Origin: Variovorax sp. PBS-H4
GTDB taxonomy: Bacteria > Pseudomonadota > Gammaproteobacteria > Burkholderiales > Burkholderiaceae_C
Reading direction: 5' to 3'
Assembly: GCF_901827205.1 (NCBI RefSeq)
Contig: NZ_LR594675.1
Coordinates: forward strand, 3,782,001-3,846,000
DNA: 64,000 bases
Position numbers and translations under genes: made by a program. The notes beneath the pieces were generated by a model that made no database searches, was not told the DNA's origin, and saw nothing but the letters and a program-made list of their open reading frames with translations. This document shows positions 49,166-57,733 of the stretch, piece by piece (within the stretch, counting starts at the first letter, position 1; the number at the start of each line of letters is the position of its first letter).

Positions 49166-50638
49166 GTGGCCGCCACTCTCGGCCCCAAGACGACAACGCC
49201 CAGCCCCCTAGGCGAAGACGGCCCCCAGGTCACCTTGCCAAGCCCGCTGGAGGGGCTCGGCCAATCCCGGCGCAAGCCGAGGCTGCAGCTGGGCCTCAGT
49301 CTCTTCTGGCGAACGTTCTTCCTGCTGGTGCTGCTGCTGGTCGGCTGCACGGTGGCCTGGCTGCAGACCTTCCGCGCTCTCGAGTACGAGCCCCGGGCCA
49401 TCCAGACCGCGCACCAGATCGCCTCGCTGGTCAATCTCACGCGCGCGGCGCTGGTCTATTCCGATGCCATCACCCGCGTCTCGCTGATCAAGACCCTGGC
49501 CGACCAGGAGGGCGTGCGCATCCTGCCGCGCGAGCCCAACGACCGCTTCACGCCTTACACCACCGGCGCGCTCGATGCGCGCGTCACCGAGGAACTGATC
49601 GACCGCCTCGGCGAAGGCACCACCGTGGCCAGCCGGGTGAACGACGAGCCCGGCCTCTGGATCGGCTTCACGATCGAGAGCGACGCCTACTGGCTTCTGC
49701 TCGACCCCACGCGCTTCACTCGCTTCGGCGGCCGCACCTGGCTGATCTGGCTGGCCACGACCATGGCGCTTTCGCTGGCGGGCGCGGCACTGATCACGCG
49801 CCTGATCAACCTGCCCCTCAAGCAGCTGTCGCGCGCCACCATGCAGGTGCGCGAGGGCGAGTACGAGGCACACCGCCTGGACGAGCGCGCCCGCACCAAC
49901 GAGATCCGCGCGGTGAACGTCGGCTTCAACCGCATGGCCGACCAGCTCGCGAAGATCGAGCAGGACCGCGCCGTGATGCTGGCCGGCATTTCGCACGACC
50001 TGCGCACCCCCCTGGCGCGGCTGCGCCTCGAGACCGAGATGAGCGTGACCGACGAGGACGCGCGCGAGCACATGGCGGCGGACATCGCGCAGCTCGACGC
50101 CATCATCGACAAGTTCCTCGACTACGCCCGCCCGGACCATGTGGACTTCAAGCCGGTGCTGCTGCGCGACGTGATCGACGCCTGCACCTACGCCGTGCAG
50201 GACCACGAGGACATCAAGATCAAGGTCGACGTGCCTTCCGACCTGCGCGTGATGGCCGACGAGGTCGAGCTGCAGCGCGTGATCTCCAACCTGGTCGAGA
50301 ACGCGCGGCGCTACGGCAAGACACCCGCCACCGGCGTGGCCGACATCACGATCCAGGCGCAGGCCCACAACGACGCGGTGCTCATCAAGGTACGCGACCA
50401 CGGCGCCGGCGTGGCGCCGGCGCTGCTTTCGCAGCTGAGCAAGCCCTTCTTCCGGGGCGACGTCGCCCGCACGTCGGCCGCCGGCGCCGGCCTGGGCCTG
50501 TCGATCGTGACCAAGAACATCGAGCGCATGGGCGGCACTTTCGCCCTCACCAGCACGCCGGGGCGTGGGCTCGCGGCGCACATCCGCATGCCGCGCGCGG
50601 CCTCGGTCAAGCCCGAGGCCTCGCCGGCGGGCAAATGA
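49166..50638 (+). CDS. envZ: EnvZ-like sensor histidine kinase
   Basis: A 490-residue inner-membrane kinase. An unusual proline-rich cytoplasmic N-terminus (about 1-40) precedes TM1 (46-66). A periplasmic sensor of about 125 residues ends at TM2 (191-212), followed by a HAMP linker (about 210-265). The phospho-acceptor is His277 in AGISHDLRTPLARLR. The ATPase domain has N-box NLVENARRYG, VRDHGAGV and GAGLGLSIVTKNI. The GTG at 49166 is the upstream limit; a start nearer TM1 is possible. The cognate partner is the OmpR-like protein 14 bases upstream. The stimulus is unknown. Confidence 0.9.
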   Translation: MAATLGPKTTTPSPLGEDGPQVTLPSPLEGLGQSRRKPRLQLGLSLFWRTFFLLVLLLVGCTVAWLQTFRALEYEPRAIQTAHQIASLVNLTRAALVYSDAITRVSLIKTLADQEGVRILPREPNDRFTPYTTGALDARVTEELIDRLGEGTTVASRVNDEPGLWIGFTIESDAYWLLLDPTRFTRFGGRTWLIWLATTMALSLAGAALITRLINLPLKQLSRATMQVREGEYEAHRLDERARTNEIRAVNVGFNRMADQLAKIEQDRAVMLAGISHDLRTPLARLRLETEMSVTDEDAREHMAADIAQLDAIIDKFLDYARPDHVDFKPVLLRDVIDACTYAVQDHEDIKIKVDVPSDLRVMADEVELQRVISNLVENARRYGKTPATGVADITIQAQAHNDAVLIKVRDHGAGVAPALLSQLSKPFFRGDVARTSAAGAGLGLSIVTKNIERMGGTFALTSTPGRGLAAHIRMPRAASVKPEASPAGK

Positions 50639-50647
50639 GCGCCCTGC

Positions 50648-51133
50648 TCAGCGGTGCAGGAGCACCACGGCGCGCGCTTCCATCGCCCGGCCCTCGCCCA
50701 CCGGGCCCAGTTTCTCGGCCGTCTTCGCCTTCACATTGACTTGGTCGGGCCCGACCTCGAGGGCGGCCGCGATGCGTGCGCACATCGCAGGAAGATGCGG
50801 TGCCAGCTTGGGCGCCTGCGCGATCACGGTGCTGTCGATGTTGCCGATCTGCCAGCCGGCCGCGCGCACGCGCCGCACGGCCTCGGCCAGCAGCACGGCC
50901 GAATCGGCACCGCGGAACTGCGCATCGGTGTCCGGGAAATGGCGGCCGATGTCGCCCAGCCCGGCGGCACCCAGCAGCGCATCGGTGATGGCGTGCAGCA
51001 GCACGTCGGCGTCGGAGTGGCCGAGCAGGCCGGTGGTGTGCGGAATCTCGATGCCGCCGAGGACCAGCTTGCGGCCGGCGACCAGCTGGTGCACATCCCA
51101 GCCCTCGCCGATGCGGATGTCGAATGCGCTCAT
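50648..51133 (-). CDS. ispF: 2-C-methyl-D-erythritol 2,4-cyclodiphosphate synthase
   Basis: A 161-residue trimeric zinc enzyme of the MEP pathway. The N-terminal RIGEGWDVHQL supplies Asp13 and His15, and GLLGHSDADVLLHAITDALLGA contains the third zinc ligand. DIGRHFPDTD and the C-terminal KAKTAEKLGPVGEG are conserved. It starts 19 bases after ispD and is convergent with envZ (9 bases apart). Confidence 0.97.
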   Translation of the reverse strand: MSAFDIRIGEGWDVHQLVAGRKLVLGGIEIPHTTGLLGHSDADVLLHAITDALLGAAGLGDIGRHFPDTDAQFRGADSAVLLAEAVRRVRAAGWQIGNIDSTVIAQAPKLAPHLPAMCARIAAALEVGPDQVNVKAKTAEKLGPVGEGRAMEARAVVLLHR

Positions 51134-51152
51134 GTCGATGGCTCCACGCGCT

Positions 51153-51857
51153 TCATTTGCGGCTCTTCAGGAGCGCCTCGGCCAGCGCGAAGTCCTCTGG
51201 GAAAGTGACCTTGAAATTCTGTGCGCTGCCCGGCACCAGCAGCGGCGCGAGGCCGATGCTTTCGATCGCGCTGGCTTCATCGGTGACGGCATCACCGGCG
51301 CGCTCCAGCGCATCGAGCAGCATGCCGATGCGAAACATCTGGGGCGTCTGCGCCAGCCACTTGTCGGCGCGTGTCAGCGTGTCCGCCACCCGTCCCTCGG
51401 GGGACGCGACCTTCAGCGTGTCCGGCAGGCGGTGGGCCAGCAGCCCCCCCACGGCATCGTGCTCGCAGGCGGCGACCAGGGCCTCGATCTGCGTCGGCGT
51501 CACCAGGCAGCGGGCCGCGTCGTGCACCAGAACCCAGTCGTGCGGGCCGGCACCGGCCGTCTGCCTGAGCGCCAGCAGGCCGTTGCGCACACTGGCCGCG
51601 CGCGTCGCGCCACCGACCTGCAGCAGGTATTCGCCCTCGGCAGGAAAGCGCGGCAGCGCGGCGCCCACTTCACGGTCTTGCGGCGACACCACCAGCGCAA
51701 TGCCTGCAAACCGGCCCGCCAGCGCGCGGAAAGCTTCCAGCGTGTGGCGCACCATCGGCCAGCCGGCGATGCGCTGGTACTGCTTGGGGCCGGTGCCGCC
51801 GGCACGGCTGCCGGAGCCCGCGCAGGGAATCAGGACGAAAAGACGGGAAGGGGTCAT
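51153..51857 (-). CDS. ispD: 2-C-methyl-D-erythritol 4-phosphate cytidylyltransferase
   Basis: A 234-residue nucleotidyltransferase transferring CMP to MEP. The N-terminal loop LIPCAGSGSRAGGTGPKQYQ binds CTP, VLVHDAARCLVTP carries the conserved aspartate, and TLTRADKWLAQTPQMFR and VTDEASAIE complete the active site. The ATG at 51857 is chosen by homology of the N-terminus; its RBS is weak. The gene pairs with ispF and is divergent from mfd, with 106 bases between the starts. Confidence 0.96.
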   Translation of the reverse strand: MTPSRLFVLIPCAGSGSRAGGTGPKQYQRIAGWPMVRHTLEAFRALAGRFAGIALVVSPQDREVGAALPRFPAEGEYLLQVGGATRAASVRNGLLALRQTAGAGPHDWVLVHDAARCLVTPTQIEALVAACEHDAVGGLLAHRLPDTLKVASPEGRVADTLTRADKWLAQTPQMFRIGMLLDALERAGDAVTDEASAIESIGLAPLLVPGSAQNFKVTFPEDFALAEALLKSRK

Positions 51858-51892
51858 GGGGTCCGGCCGGAGCCAACGCCGAAGGGGCAGCC

Positions 51893-51942
51893 ATTCTAGA
51901 ATCGACCTGCCCTCACACCCCTCGCCAGCCGGCGCGGGGTGT
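51893..51942. promoter_or_regulatory. palindromic -10-like element and leader hairpin, ispD/mfd spacer
   Basis: ATTCTAGAAT (51893-51902) is a perfect palindrome that presents TAGAAT as a -10-like hexamer on both strands. Downstream toward mfd, ACACCCC (51915-51921) pairs with GGGGTGT (51936-51942) enclosing CGCC-AGCC-GGCG, followed by a T-rich stretch. No Shine-Dalgarno precedes the mfd ATG at 51964. Confidence 0.4.
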
Positions 51943-51963
51943 TCTGCATTTTCTTCTCGCTTC

Positions 51964-54900
51964 ATGGACCTCCCCGCTCTTACCGCAGGCAAACGCTTCA
52001 CGCTGCCGCGCCCACCCCTCTCCGCCGACGCGCTCCTGCTGGCGCAACTGGCCGAACGCGAGAAGTCGGCCGGACGCGCCACCGCCGTCTTCACCGCCGA
52101 CGCCAACGACGCACAGCGGCTGATCGACGAGCTCGCCTTCTTCGCGCCCGAGCTGCGCTGTGCCCTGTTCCCCGACTGGGAGACGCTGCCCTACGACAGT
52201 TTCTCTCCCCACCAGGACCTGATCAGCGAGCGATTGGCCACGCTGTGGCGCATCAGCCAGAAGGAAGCCGACGTCGTGGTGGTGCCGGCCACCACCGCGC
52301 TGTATCGCCTGGCGCCGCCGGCCTTCCTGGCGGGCTACACCTTCCATTTCAAGGCCAGGCAGAAGCTCGAGGAGTCCAAGCTCAAGGCCCAGCTCACGCT
52401 GGCCGGCTACAGCCACGTCACGCAGGTCGTGAGCCCGGGCGAGTACGCGGTGCGCGGCGGGCTGATCGACCTGTTCCCGATGGGCTCGCAGGTGCCCTTC
52501 CGGGTCGACCTGTTCGACGACGAGATCGACTCGATCCGCACCTTCGACCCCGACACCCAGCGCAGCCTCTACCCCGTGCCCGAGGTGCGCCTGCTGCCGG
52601 GCCGCGAGTTCCCCATGGACGACGAGGCCCGCACGCGCTTTCGAAGCCGCTGGCGCGAGCTGCTGGAGGGCGACCCCACCCGCAGCCGGCTCTACAAGGA
52701 CATGGGCAACGGCGTCGCGACGGCCGGAATCGAGTACTACCTCCCGCTCTTCTTCGAGGAGACGGCCACCGTGTTTGACTACCTCGGCGCCGAGACGACC
52801 GTGGTGCTGCATGGCGACCTCGAACCCGCGTTCCAGCATTTCTGGCAGGACACGGGCGAACGCTATCGGTTGGTGCAGGGCGATCCGGAGCGGCCGGCGC
52901 TGCCGCCGGAGGCGCTGTTCCTGAACGCGGAGCAGTTCTACCAGCGCGCGAAGCCGCATCCGCAGTTGGCGATTCGAGGTGAAGCCGAGGGCAACCCCTA
53001 CGCCGAATTCGAGGCGCTCCCGCCATTCGCCGTGGTCCGCGGCGCCGACGACCCGCTCGTCAAGCTCAAGGCGCACGTTGCCGCGACCCCGCACCGCGTG
53101 CTCGTCCTCGCCGAAAGCGACGGCCGTCGCGAAAGCCTGCTCGACTTCTTGCGCGCCAGCGGGATCAGCCCGCCCGCGTTCGATTCGCTGGCCGAGTTCG
53201 AAGCCTCGCCCGACGAGAAGATCGGCATCGCCACCGCGGCGCTGGTGGCCGGCTTCGCGTGGACCGAGCCAGGCATCGACTTCGTCACCGAGACCGAGCT
53301 CTTTGCCACCGCGCCTTCGGCGCGCCGGCGCAACCGCAAGCAGGAACAGGTCAGCGACGTCGAGGCGCTGATCAAGGACCTGAGCGAGCTGGCCGTCGGC
53401 GACCCGGTGGTGCACTCCGCGCACGGCATCGGGCGCTACCGCGGCCTGGTCCACATGGACCTGGGCCAGGGCACCGGCGCAGACGGGAAGCCGATGCTGC
53501 AGGAGATGCTGCACCTGGAGTACGCCGACAAGGCCACCCTCTACGTGCCGGTCGCGCAGCTGCACCTGATCAGCCGCTACACCGGCGTCAGCGCGGACGA
53601 GGCGCCGCTGCACAAGCTCGGCTCCGGCCAGTGGGAAAAGGCCAAGCGCAAGGCCGCCGAGCAGGTGCGCGACTCCGCCGCCGAGCTGCTCAACATCTAC
53701 GCCCGGCGCGCCGCGCGCGAGGGCCACGCCTTCCGCTTCTCGGCCGCCGACTACGAGGTCTTCGCCAACGACTTCGGCTTCGACGAAACGGCCGACCAGA
53801 AAGCCGCGATCCATGCGGTGATCCAGGACATGATCTCGCCGCAGCCGATGGACCGCCTGGTTTGCGGCGACGTCGGCTTCGGCAAGACCGAGGTCGCCCT
53901 GCGCGCCGCCTTCGTCGCGGTGACCGGGGGCAAGCAGGTCGCCTTCCTCGCGCCCACGACCCTGCTTGCCGAGCAGCACTACCAGACGCTGATGGACCGC
54001 TTCGCGAAGTGGCCGGTCAAGGTCGCAGAAATGAGCCGCTTCCGCTCGGCCAAGGAGATCAATGCCGCCGCCAAGGGCCTGGCCGACGGCAGCGTGGACA
54101 TCGTGGTCGGCACGCACAAGCTGCTTTCCAGCAGCGTGAAGTTCAAGAACCTCGGCCTGCTCATCATCGACGAGGAGCACCGCTTCGGCGTTCGCCACAA
54201 GGAGGCGATGAAAGCCCTGCGCGCCGAGGTCGATGTCCTGACGCTCACCGCCACCCCCATCCCGCGCACGCTGGGCATGGCGCTCGAAGGCCTGCGTGAC
54301 CTCAGCGTGATCGCCACCGCCCCGCAGCGCCGCCTGGCGATCAAGACCTTCGTGCGCAACGAAGGCACCGGCGTGATCCGCGAAGCCGTGCTGCGCGAGC
54401 TCAAGCGCGGCGGCCAGGTCTACTTCCTGCACAACGAGGTCGAGACCATCGAGAACCGGCGTCAGAAGCTGGAGCAGATCCTGCCCGAGGCCCGCGTCGC
54501 GGTCGCTCATGGCCAGATGCCCGAGCGCGAGCTGGAGCGCGTGATGCGCGACTTCGTCGCCCAGCGCTACAACCTGCTGCTGTGCTCGACCATCATCGAA
54601 ACCGGCATCGACGTGCCGAGCGCCAACACCATCGTCATGAGCCGCGCCGACAAGTTCGGCCTGGCCCAGCTGCACCAGCTGCGCGGCCGCGTCGGCCGCA
54701 GCCATCACCAGGCCTATGCCTACCTGATGGTGCCCGACATCGATGGCCTGACCAAGCAGGCCGCGCAGCGCCTCGACGCCATCCAGCAGATGGAGGAACT
54801 CGGCTCCGGCTTCTACCTCGCGATGCACGACCTCGAGATCCGCGGCGCCGGCGAAGTGCTGGGCGAGAACCAGAGCGGCAACATGATGGAGATCGGTTTC

Positions 54901-55443
54901 CAGCTCTACAACGAGATGCTGGCCGAGGCCGTGCGCTCGCTCAAGGCCGGCCACGAGCCCGACCTGCTGTCGCCGCTGTCCGTCACCACCGAGATCAACC
55001 TGCACGCACCCGCCCTGCTGCCCGAGGACTACTGCGGCGACGTGCACCTGCGCCTGTCCTTCTACAAGAAGCTCGCCACCGCGAAGACCTCCGACCAGAT
55101 CGATACGCTGCTCGAGGAGATCGTCGACCGTTTCGGCAAGCTCCCGCCGCAGGCCCAGACGCTGATCGACATGCATCGGCTGCGCGTGCTGGCGCGCCCG
55201 TATGGCGTGCTCAAGGTCGATGCCGCACCTGGCGCGATCCACATCACCTTCAAGAAGGACCCGCCGGTCGATTCGATGGCCATCATCCAGCTCATTCAGA
55301 AGAACAAGCACATCAAGCTGGCCGGCAACGAAAAGCTGCGCATCGAGCGCGAGCTCAAGGAGCCGAAGGAGCGGGCGCAGATGGTGCGCGACGTGCTGCG
55401 CAGCCTCGGACAACCCAAGACGGCGGAAGCTACACCGGCATGA
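51964..55443 (+). CDS. mfd: transcription-repair coupling factor Mfd
   Basis: An 1159-residue translocase that removes stalled RNA polymerase and recruits UvrA. The N-terminal UvrB-like region (FPDWETLPYDSFSPHQDLIS) comes first, then the CarD-like polymerase-interaction domain (VVHSAHGIGRYRGLVHMD, around 480). The helicase core has Walker A GDVGFGKT at 635-642 and DEEH at 736-739, and IIETGIDVPSANTI and QLRGRVGRS in the second RecA lobe. The TRCF domain ends the protein. The ATG at 51964 gives the usual N-terminus. The serB ATG overlaps its stop (ATGA). Confidence 0.98.
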   Translation: MDLPALTAGKRFTLPRPPLSADALLLAQLAEREKSAGRATAVFTADANDAQRLIDELAFFAPELRCALFPDWETLPYDSFSPHQDLISERLATLWRISQKEADVVVVPATTALYRLAPPAFLAGYTFHFKARQKLEESKLKAQLTLAGYSHVTQVVSPGEYAVRGGLIDLFPMGSQVPFRVDLFDDEIDSIRTFDPDTQRSLYPVPEVRLLPGREFPMDDEARTRFRSRWRELLEGDPTRSRLYKDMGNGVATAGIEYYLPLFFEETATVFDYLGAETTVVLHGDLEPAFQHFWQDTGERYRLVQGDPERPALPPEALFLNAEQFYQRAKPHPQLAIRGEAEGNPYAEFEALPPFAVVRGADDPLVKLKAHVAATPHRVLVLAESDGRRESLLDFLRASGISPPAFDSLAEFEASPDEKIGIATAALVAGFAWTEPGIDFVTETELFATAPSARRRNRKQEQVSDVEALIKDLSELAVGDPVVHSAHGIGRYRGLVHMDLGQGTGADGKPMLQEMLHLEYADKATLYVPVAQLHLISRYTGVSADEAPLHKLGSGQWEKAKRKAAEQVRDSAAELLNIYARRAAREGHAFRFSAADYEVFANDFGFDETADQKAAIHAVIQDMISPQPMDRLVCGDVGFGKTEVALRAAFVAVTGGKQVAFLAPTTLLAEQHYQTLMDRFAKWPVKVAEMSRFRSAKEINAAAKGLADGSVDIVVGTHKLLSSSVKFKNLGLLIIDEEHRFGVRHKEAMKALRAEVDVLTLTATPIPRTLGMALEGLRDLSVIATAPQRRLAIKTFVRNEGTGVIREAVLRELKRGGQVYFLHNEVETIENRRQKLEQILPEARVAVAHGQMPERELERVMRDFVAQRYNLLLCSTIIETGIDVPSANTIVMSRADKFGLAQLHQLRGRVGRSHHQAYAYLMVPDIDGLTKQAAQRLDAIQQMEELGSGFYLAMHDLEIRGAGEVLGENQSGNMMEIGFQLYNEMLAEAVRSLKAGHEPDLLSPLSVTTEINLHAPALLPEDYCGDVHLRLSFYKKLATAKTSDQIDTLLEEIVDRFGKLPPQAQTLIDMHRLRVLARPYGVLKVDAAPGAIHITFKKDPPVDSMAIIQLIQKNKHIKLAGNEKLRIERELKEPKERAQMVRDVLRSLGQPKTAEATPA

Positions 55444-56156
55444 CCAGCACTCTTCGAGAACTCTCCCCCGGCCTCGCCATCCGGCGAATCACGCCGCCGC
55501 TTGCCCTGCCCGACTTCAAGCTGATCGCGTTCGACATGGACTCGACGCTGATCAACATCGAATGCATCGACGAAATCGCCGACGCGGTCGGCAAGAAGGC
55601 CGAGGTCGCGGCCATCACCGAGGCGACGATGCGCGGCGAGATCAAGGACTTCAAGGAAAGCCTGCGGCGCCGCGTGGCCCTGCTTCAGGGCGTGCCGGTC
55701 TCTGCCCTGCAGGAGGTCTACGACCAGCGCCTGCGCCTCAATCCCGGCGCCGAGACGCTGGTGGCGGCCTGCAAGGCGGCCGGCCTCAAGGTGCTGCTGG
55801 TCTCGGGCGGATTCACCTTCTTCGCCAACCGGGTGAAGGAGCGGCTGGGCATCGACTTCGCGCGCTCAAACCTGCTCGACGAGGCCGACGGCAAGCTCAC
55901 GGGGCGCGTGGTGGTGCAGTCCTGGGGTGATATCTGCGACGGCGCCGAGAAGCGCCGCACGTTGCTGGAAGTCGCCTCGCTGCTGGGCATCTCGCCCGCC
56001 GAATGCATCGCGGTGGGCGACGGCGCCAACGACTTGCCGATGATGGGCGAGGCGGGGCTGTCGGTGGCCTACCACGCCAAGCCCAAGGTGCGTGCAGAGG
56101 CCATGGTGGCCATCGACGAGGGCGGCCTCGACCGGCTGCTCGAAGTCGTGCGCTGA
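55440..56156 (+). CDS. serB: phosphoserine phosphatase
   Basis: A 238-residue HAD phosphatase releasing serine from phosphoserine. The nucleophile motif is FDMDSTLIN (Asp32, Asp34), followed by ECIDEIADAVGKK, the motif II serine in LLVSGGFTFFANRV, and motif III/IV in AVGDGANDLPMM. It lacks an N-terminal ACT domain, unlike longer SerB proteins. Its ATG overlaps the mfd stop by 4 bases, so translation is coupled to the repair factor, although there is no obvious functional link. Confidence 0.95.
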   Translation: MTSTLRELSPGLAIRRITPPLALPDFKLIAFDMDSTLINIECIDEIADAVGKKAEVAAITEATMRGEIKDFKESLRRRVALLQGVPVSALQEVYDQRLRLNPGAETLVAACKAAGLKVLLVSGGFTFFANRVKERLGIDFARSNLLDEADGKLTGRVVVQSWGDICDGAEKRRTLLEVASLLGISPAECIAVGDGANDLPMMGEAGLSVAYHAKPKVRAEAMVAIDEGGLDRLLEVVR

Positions 56157-56279
56157 CGCGTCGGACGAAACCGGTTTCTTCCTAAGGCAAAAGGGACCGG
56201 CGCTGTCCTAGGGTTATCTTCAGTTTCGCGTGCGGTGCCCCGGATGCTTGAATGCCTGGGCAACAACGAAGGAGACGAT

Positions 56280-57251
56280 ATGAAGCGCCGCCAAACCCTG
56301 GCCGTCCTCGGTGCAGCCGCCACCGCCCTGGTCCTTCCCGGGCTCGCCCATGCGGCCTACCCCGAGCGCCCGATCACCCTGATCGTGCCGTGGGGCGCCG
56401 GCGGCGGCACCGATGCGGTGGCCCGCATCATCGCGGCCGAGCTCGAGAAGGAGCTCAAGCAGCCCATCAACGTGGTCAACCGCACGGGCGGCAGCGGCGT
56501 GGTCGGGCACCAGGCCATCGCTTCCGCTGCGCCGGATGGGTACACCCTGGGCATCCTCACCGTCGAGATCGGGATGATGCGCCACGCGGGCCTCACCCAG
56601 CTCTCCGGCGCCGACTACACCCCGCTCGCGCTGATGAACTTCGACGCCAACGCCATCTTCGTGCGCGACGATTCGCCCATCAAGAGTGCCAAGGAGCTGC
56701 TCGATGCAGCCAAGGCCAATCCCGGCAAGCTCAAGGCCAGCGGCACCGGACAGGGCGGCATCTGGCATCTCGGCCTTGCGCAATGGCTGGTCGACAACAA
56801 GCTGCCCGGCAACGCGATCGGCTGGGTTCCCAGCCAGGGCGCCGCGCCGGGCCTTCAGGACCTGATGGCAGGCGGCGTGGACGTGGTGTCGTGCTCGCTG
56901 CCCGAGGCACGTTCGCTGATCGACGCCGGCAAGGTGCGGCCGTTGCTGCTGCTGGCCTCCAAGCCCGATGGCATCTTCCCCAAGGTACCGCTGTACACCG
57001 ACGCCGCGGGCAAGATGTGGAACGCCGGTGCCTGGCGCGGCATTGCGGCGCCCAAGGGGCTGCCCAAGGAACAGACCGACCAGCTCGCCGCCATGCTCAA
57101 GAAGATCTTCGACGGCAAGGCCTACCAGGACTTCCTGGCCTCCCGTGGTTTCGGCGCGCTGTATGCCGACCGCGCCGACTTCGGCAAGTTCATGGCCGAG
57201 AAGGACGCGGGCTTCGCGGTGGCGATGAAGGCCGTCGGCATCGCCAAGTAA
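56280..57251 (+). CDS. tctC: tripartite tricarboxylate transporter substrate-binding protein (TctC/Bug)
   Basis: A 323-residue periplasmic receptor of the Bug family. The signal peptide is about 1-26 (ALVLPGLAHA then AYPERP). The mature start YPERPITLIVPWGAGGGTDAVAR is the Bug hallmark, with VVNRTGGSGVVGHQAIA forming part of the ligand site. AAGGAG lies five bases before the ATG. These proteins bind carboxylates through water-mediated contacts; the ligand cannot be predicted. It starts the tctC-tctB-tctA-dehydrogenase cluster, 123 bases after serB. Confidence 0.93.
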   Translation: MKRRQTLAVLGAAATALVLPGLAHAAYPERPITLIVPWGAGGGTDAVARIIAAELEKELKQPINVVNRTGGSGVVGHQAIASAAPDGYTLGILTVEIGMMRHAGLTQLSGADYTPLALMNFDANAIFVRDDSPIKSAKELLDAAKANPGKLKASGTGQGGIWHLGLAQWLVDNKLPGNAIGWVPSQGAAPGLQDLMAGGVDVVSCSLPEARSLIDAGKVRPLLLLASKPDGIFPKVPLYTDAAGKMWNAGAWRGIAAPKGLPKEQTDQLAAMLKKIFDGKAYQDFLASRGFGALYADRADFGKFMAEKDAGFAVAMKAVGIAK

Positions 57252-57255
57252 GCGA

Positions 57256-57723
57256 ATGCGCATCCACGACAGCCTGATCGGTGGCGTGCTGTTGCTGCTT
57301 TCGCTGGCGGTGCTCTGGCATGTCCAGAGTTTTCCACCGGCGGCGGGCCAGAACTTCGGGCCGGCGCTGTTCCCCGGGCTCGCCGCAGCCGGCCTCGCGC
57401 TGTGCTCGCTGGCGCTGACGTGGCAGGGGCTGCGCAGCGGCCAGCCCTTGCTCGTGCTCGGCCACGGCCTGCGCTCGCCACGGCGCCTCGCGGCATTCGC
57501 GATCGTCATCGCCAGCATGGCGTTCTACATCCTGCTGTCCGACCGGCTCGGCTTCGTGCTGTGCAGCCTGCTGGTGCTGACGCTGCTGCAGTGGGCCTGC
57601 GGCGTGCGCCTGCCGGTCGCGCTCGCAGTGGCACTCCTGGCCACGCTGGTGATCCACACCTGCTTCTACAAGCTGCTCAAGGTTCCGCTGCCGTGGGGCG
57701 TGCTGCAGCGCTTCGCGTGGTGA
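57256..57723 (+). CDS. tctB: tripartite tricarboxylate transporter TctB family protein
   Basis: A 155-residue small membrane subunit with four hydrophobic segments (about 7-24, 38-57, 77-96, 98-135). PAAGQNFGPALFPGLAAAGL after the first segment is the typical TctB loop. TctB supports the large TctA channel in sodium- or proton-driven carboxylate uptake. It follows tctC by 4 bases and precedes tctA by 10. Confidence 0.9.
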   Translation: MRIHDSLIGGVLLLLSLAVLWHVQSFPPAAGQNFGPALFPGLAAAGLALCSLALTWQGLRSGQPLLVLGHGLRSPRRLAAFAIVIASMAFYILLSDRLGFVLCSLLVLTLLQWACGVRLPVALAVALLATLVIHTCFYKLLKVPLPWGVLQRFAW

Positions 57724-57733
57724 GGGTGCACTG

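Noticed and set aside
51913..55413. A 1166-codon open frame on the minus strand across mfd.
   Set aside because: It is an exact antisense shadow of a well-conserved gene. Its translation is low-complexity and matches no family. Long antisense frames are expected from biased GC-rich codons.
56167..56178. Perfect palindrome GAAACCGGTTTC between serB and tctC.
   Set aside because: It could be an operator or chance; without a regulator gene nearby or a second copy I cannot support a function.
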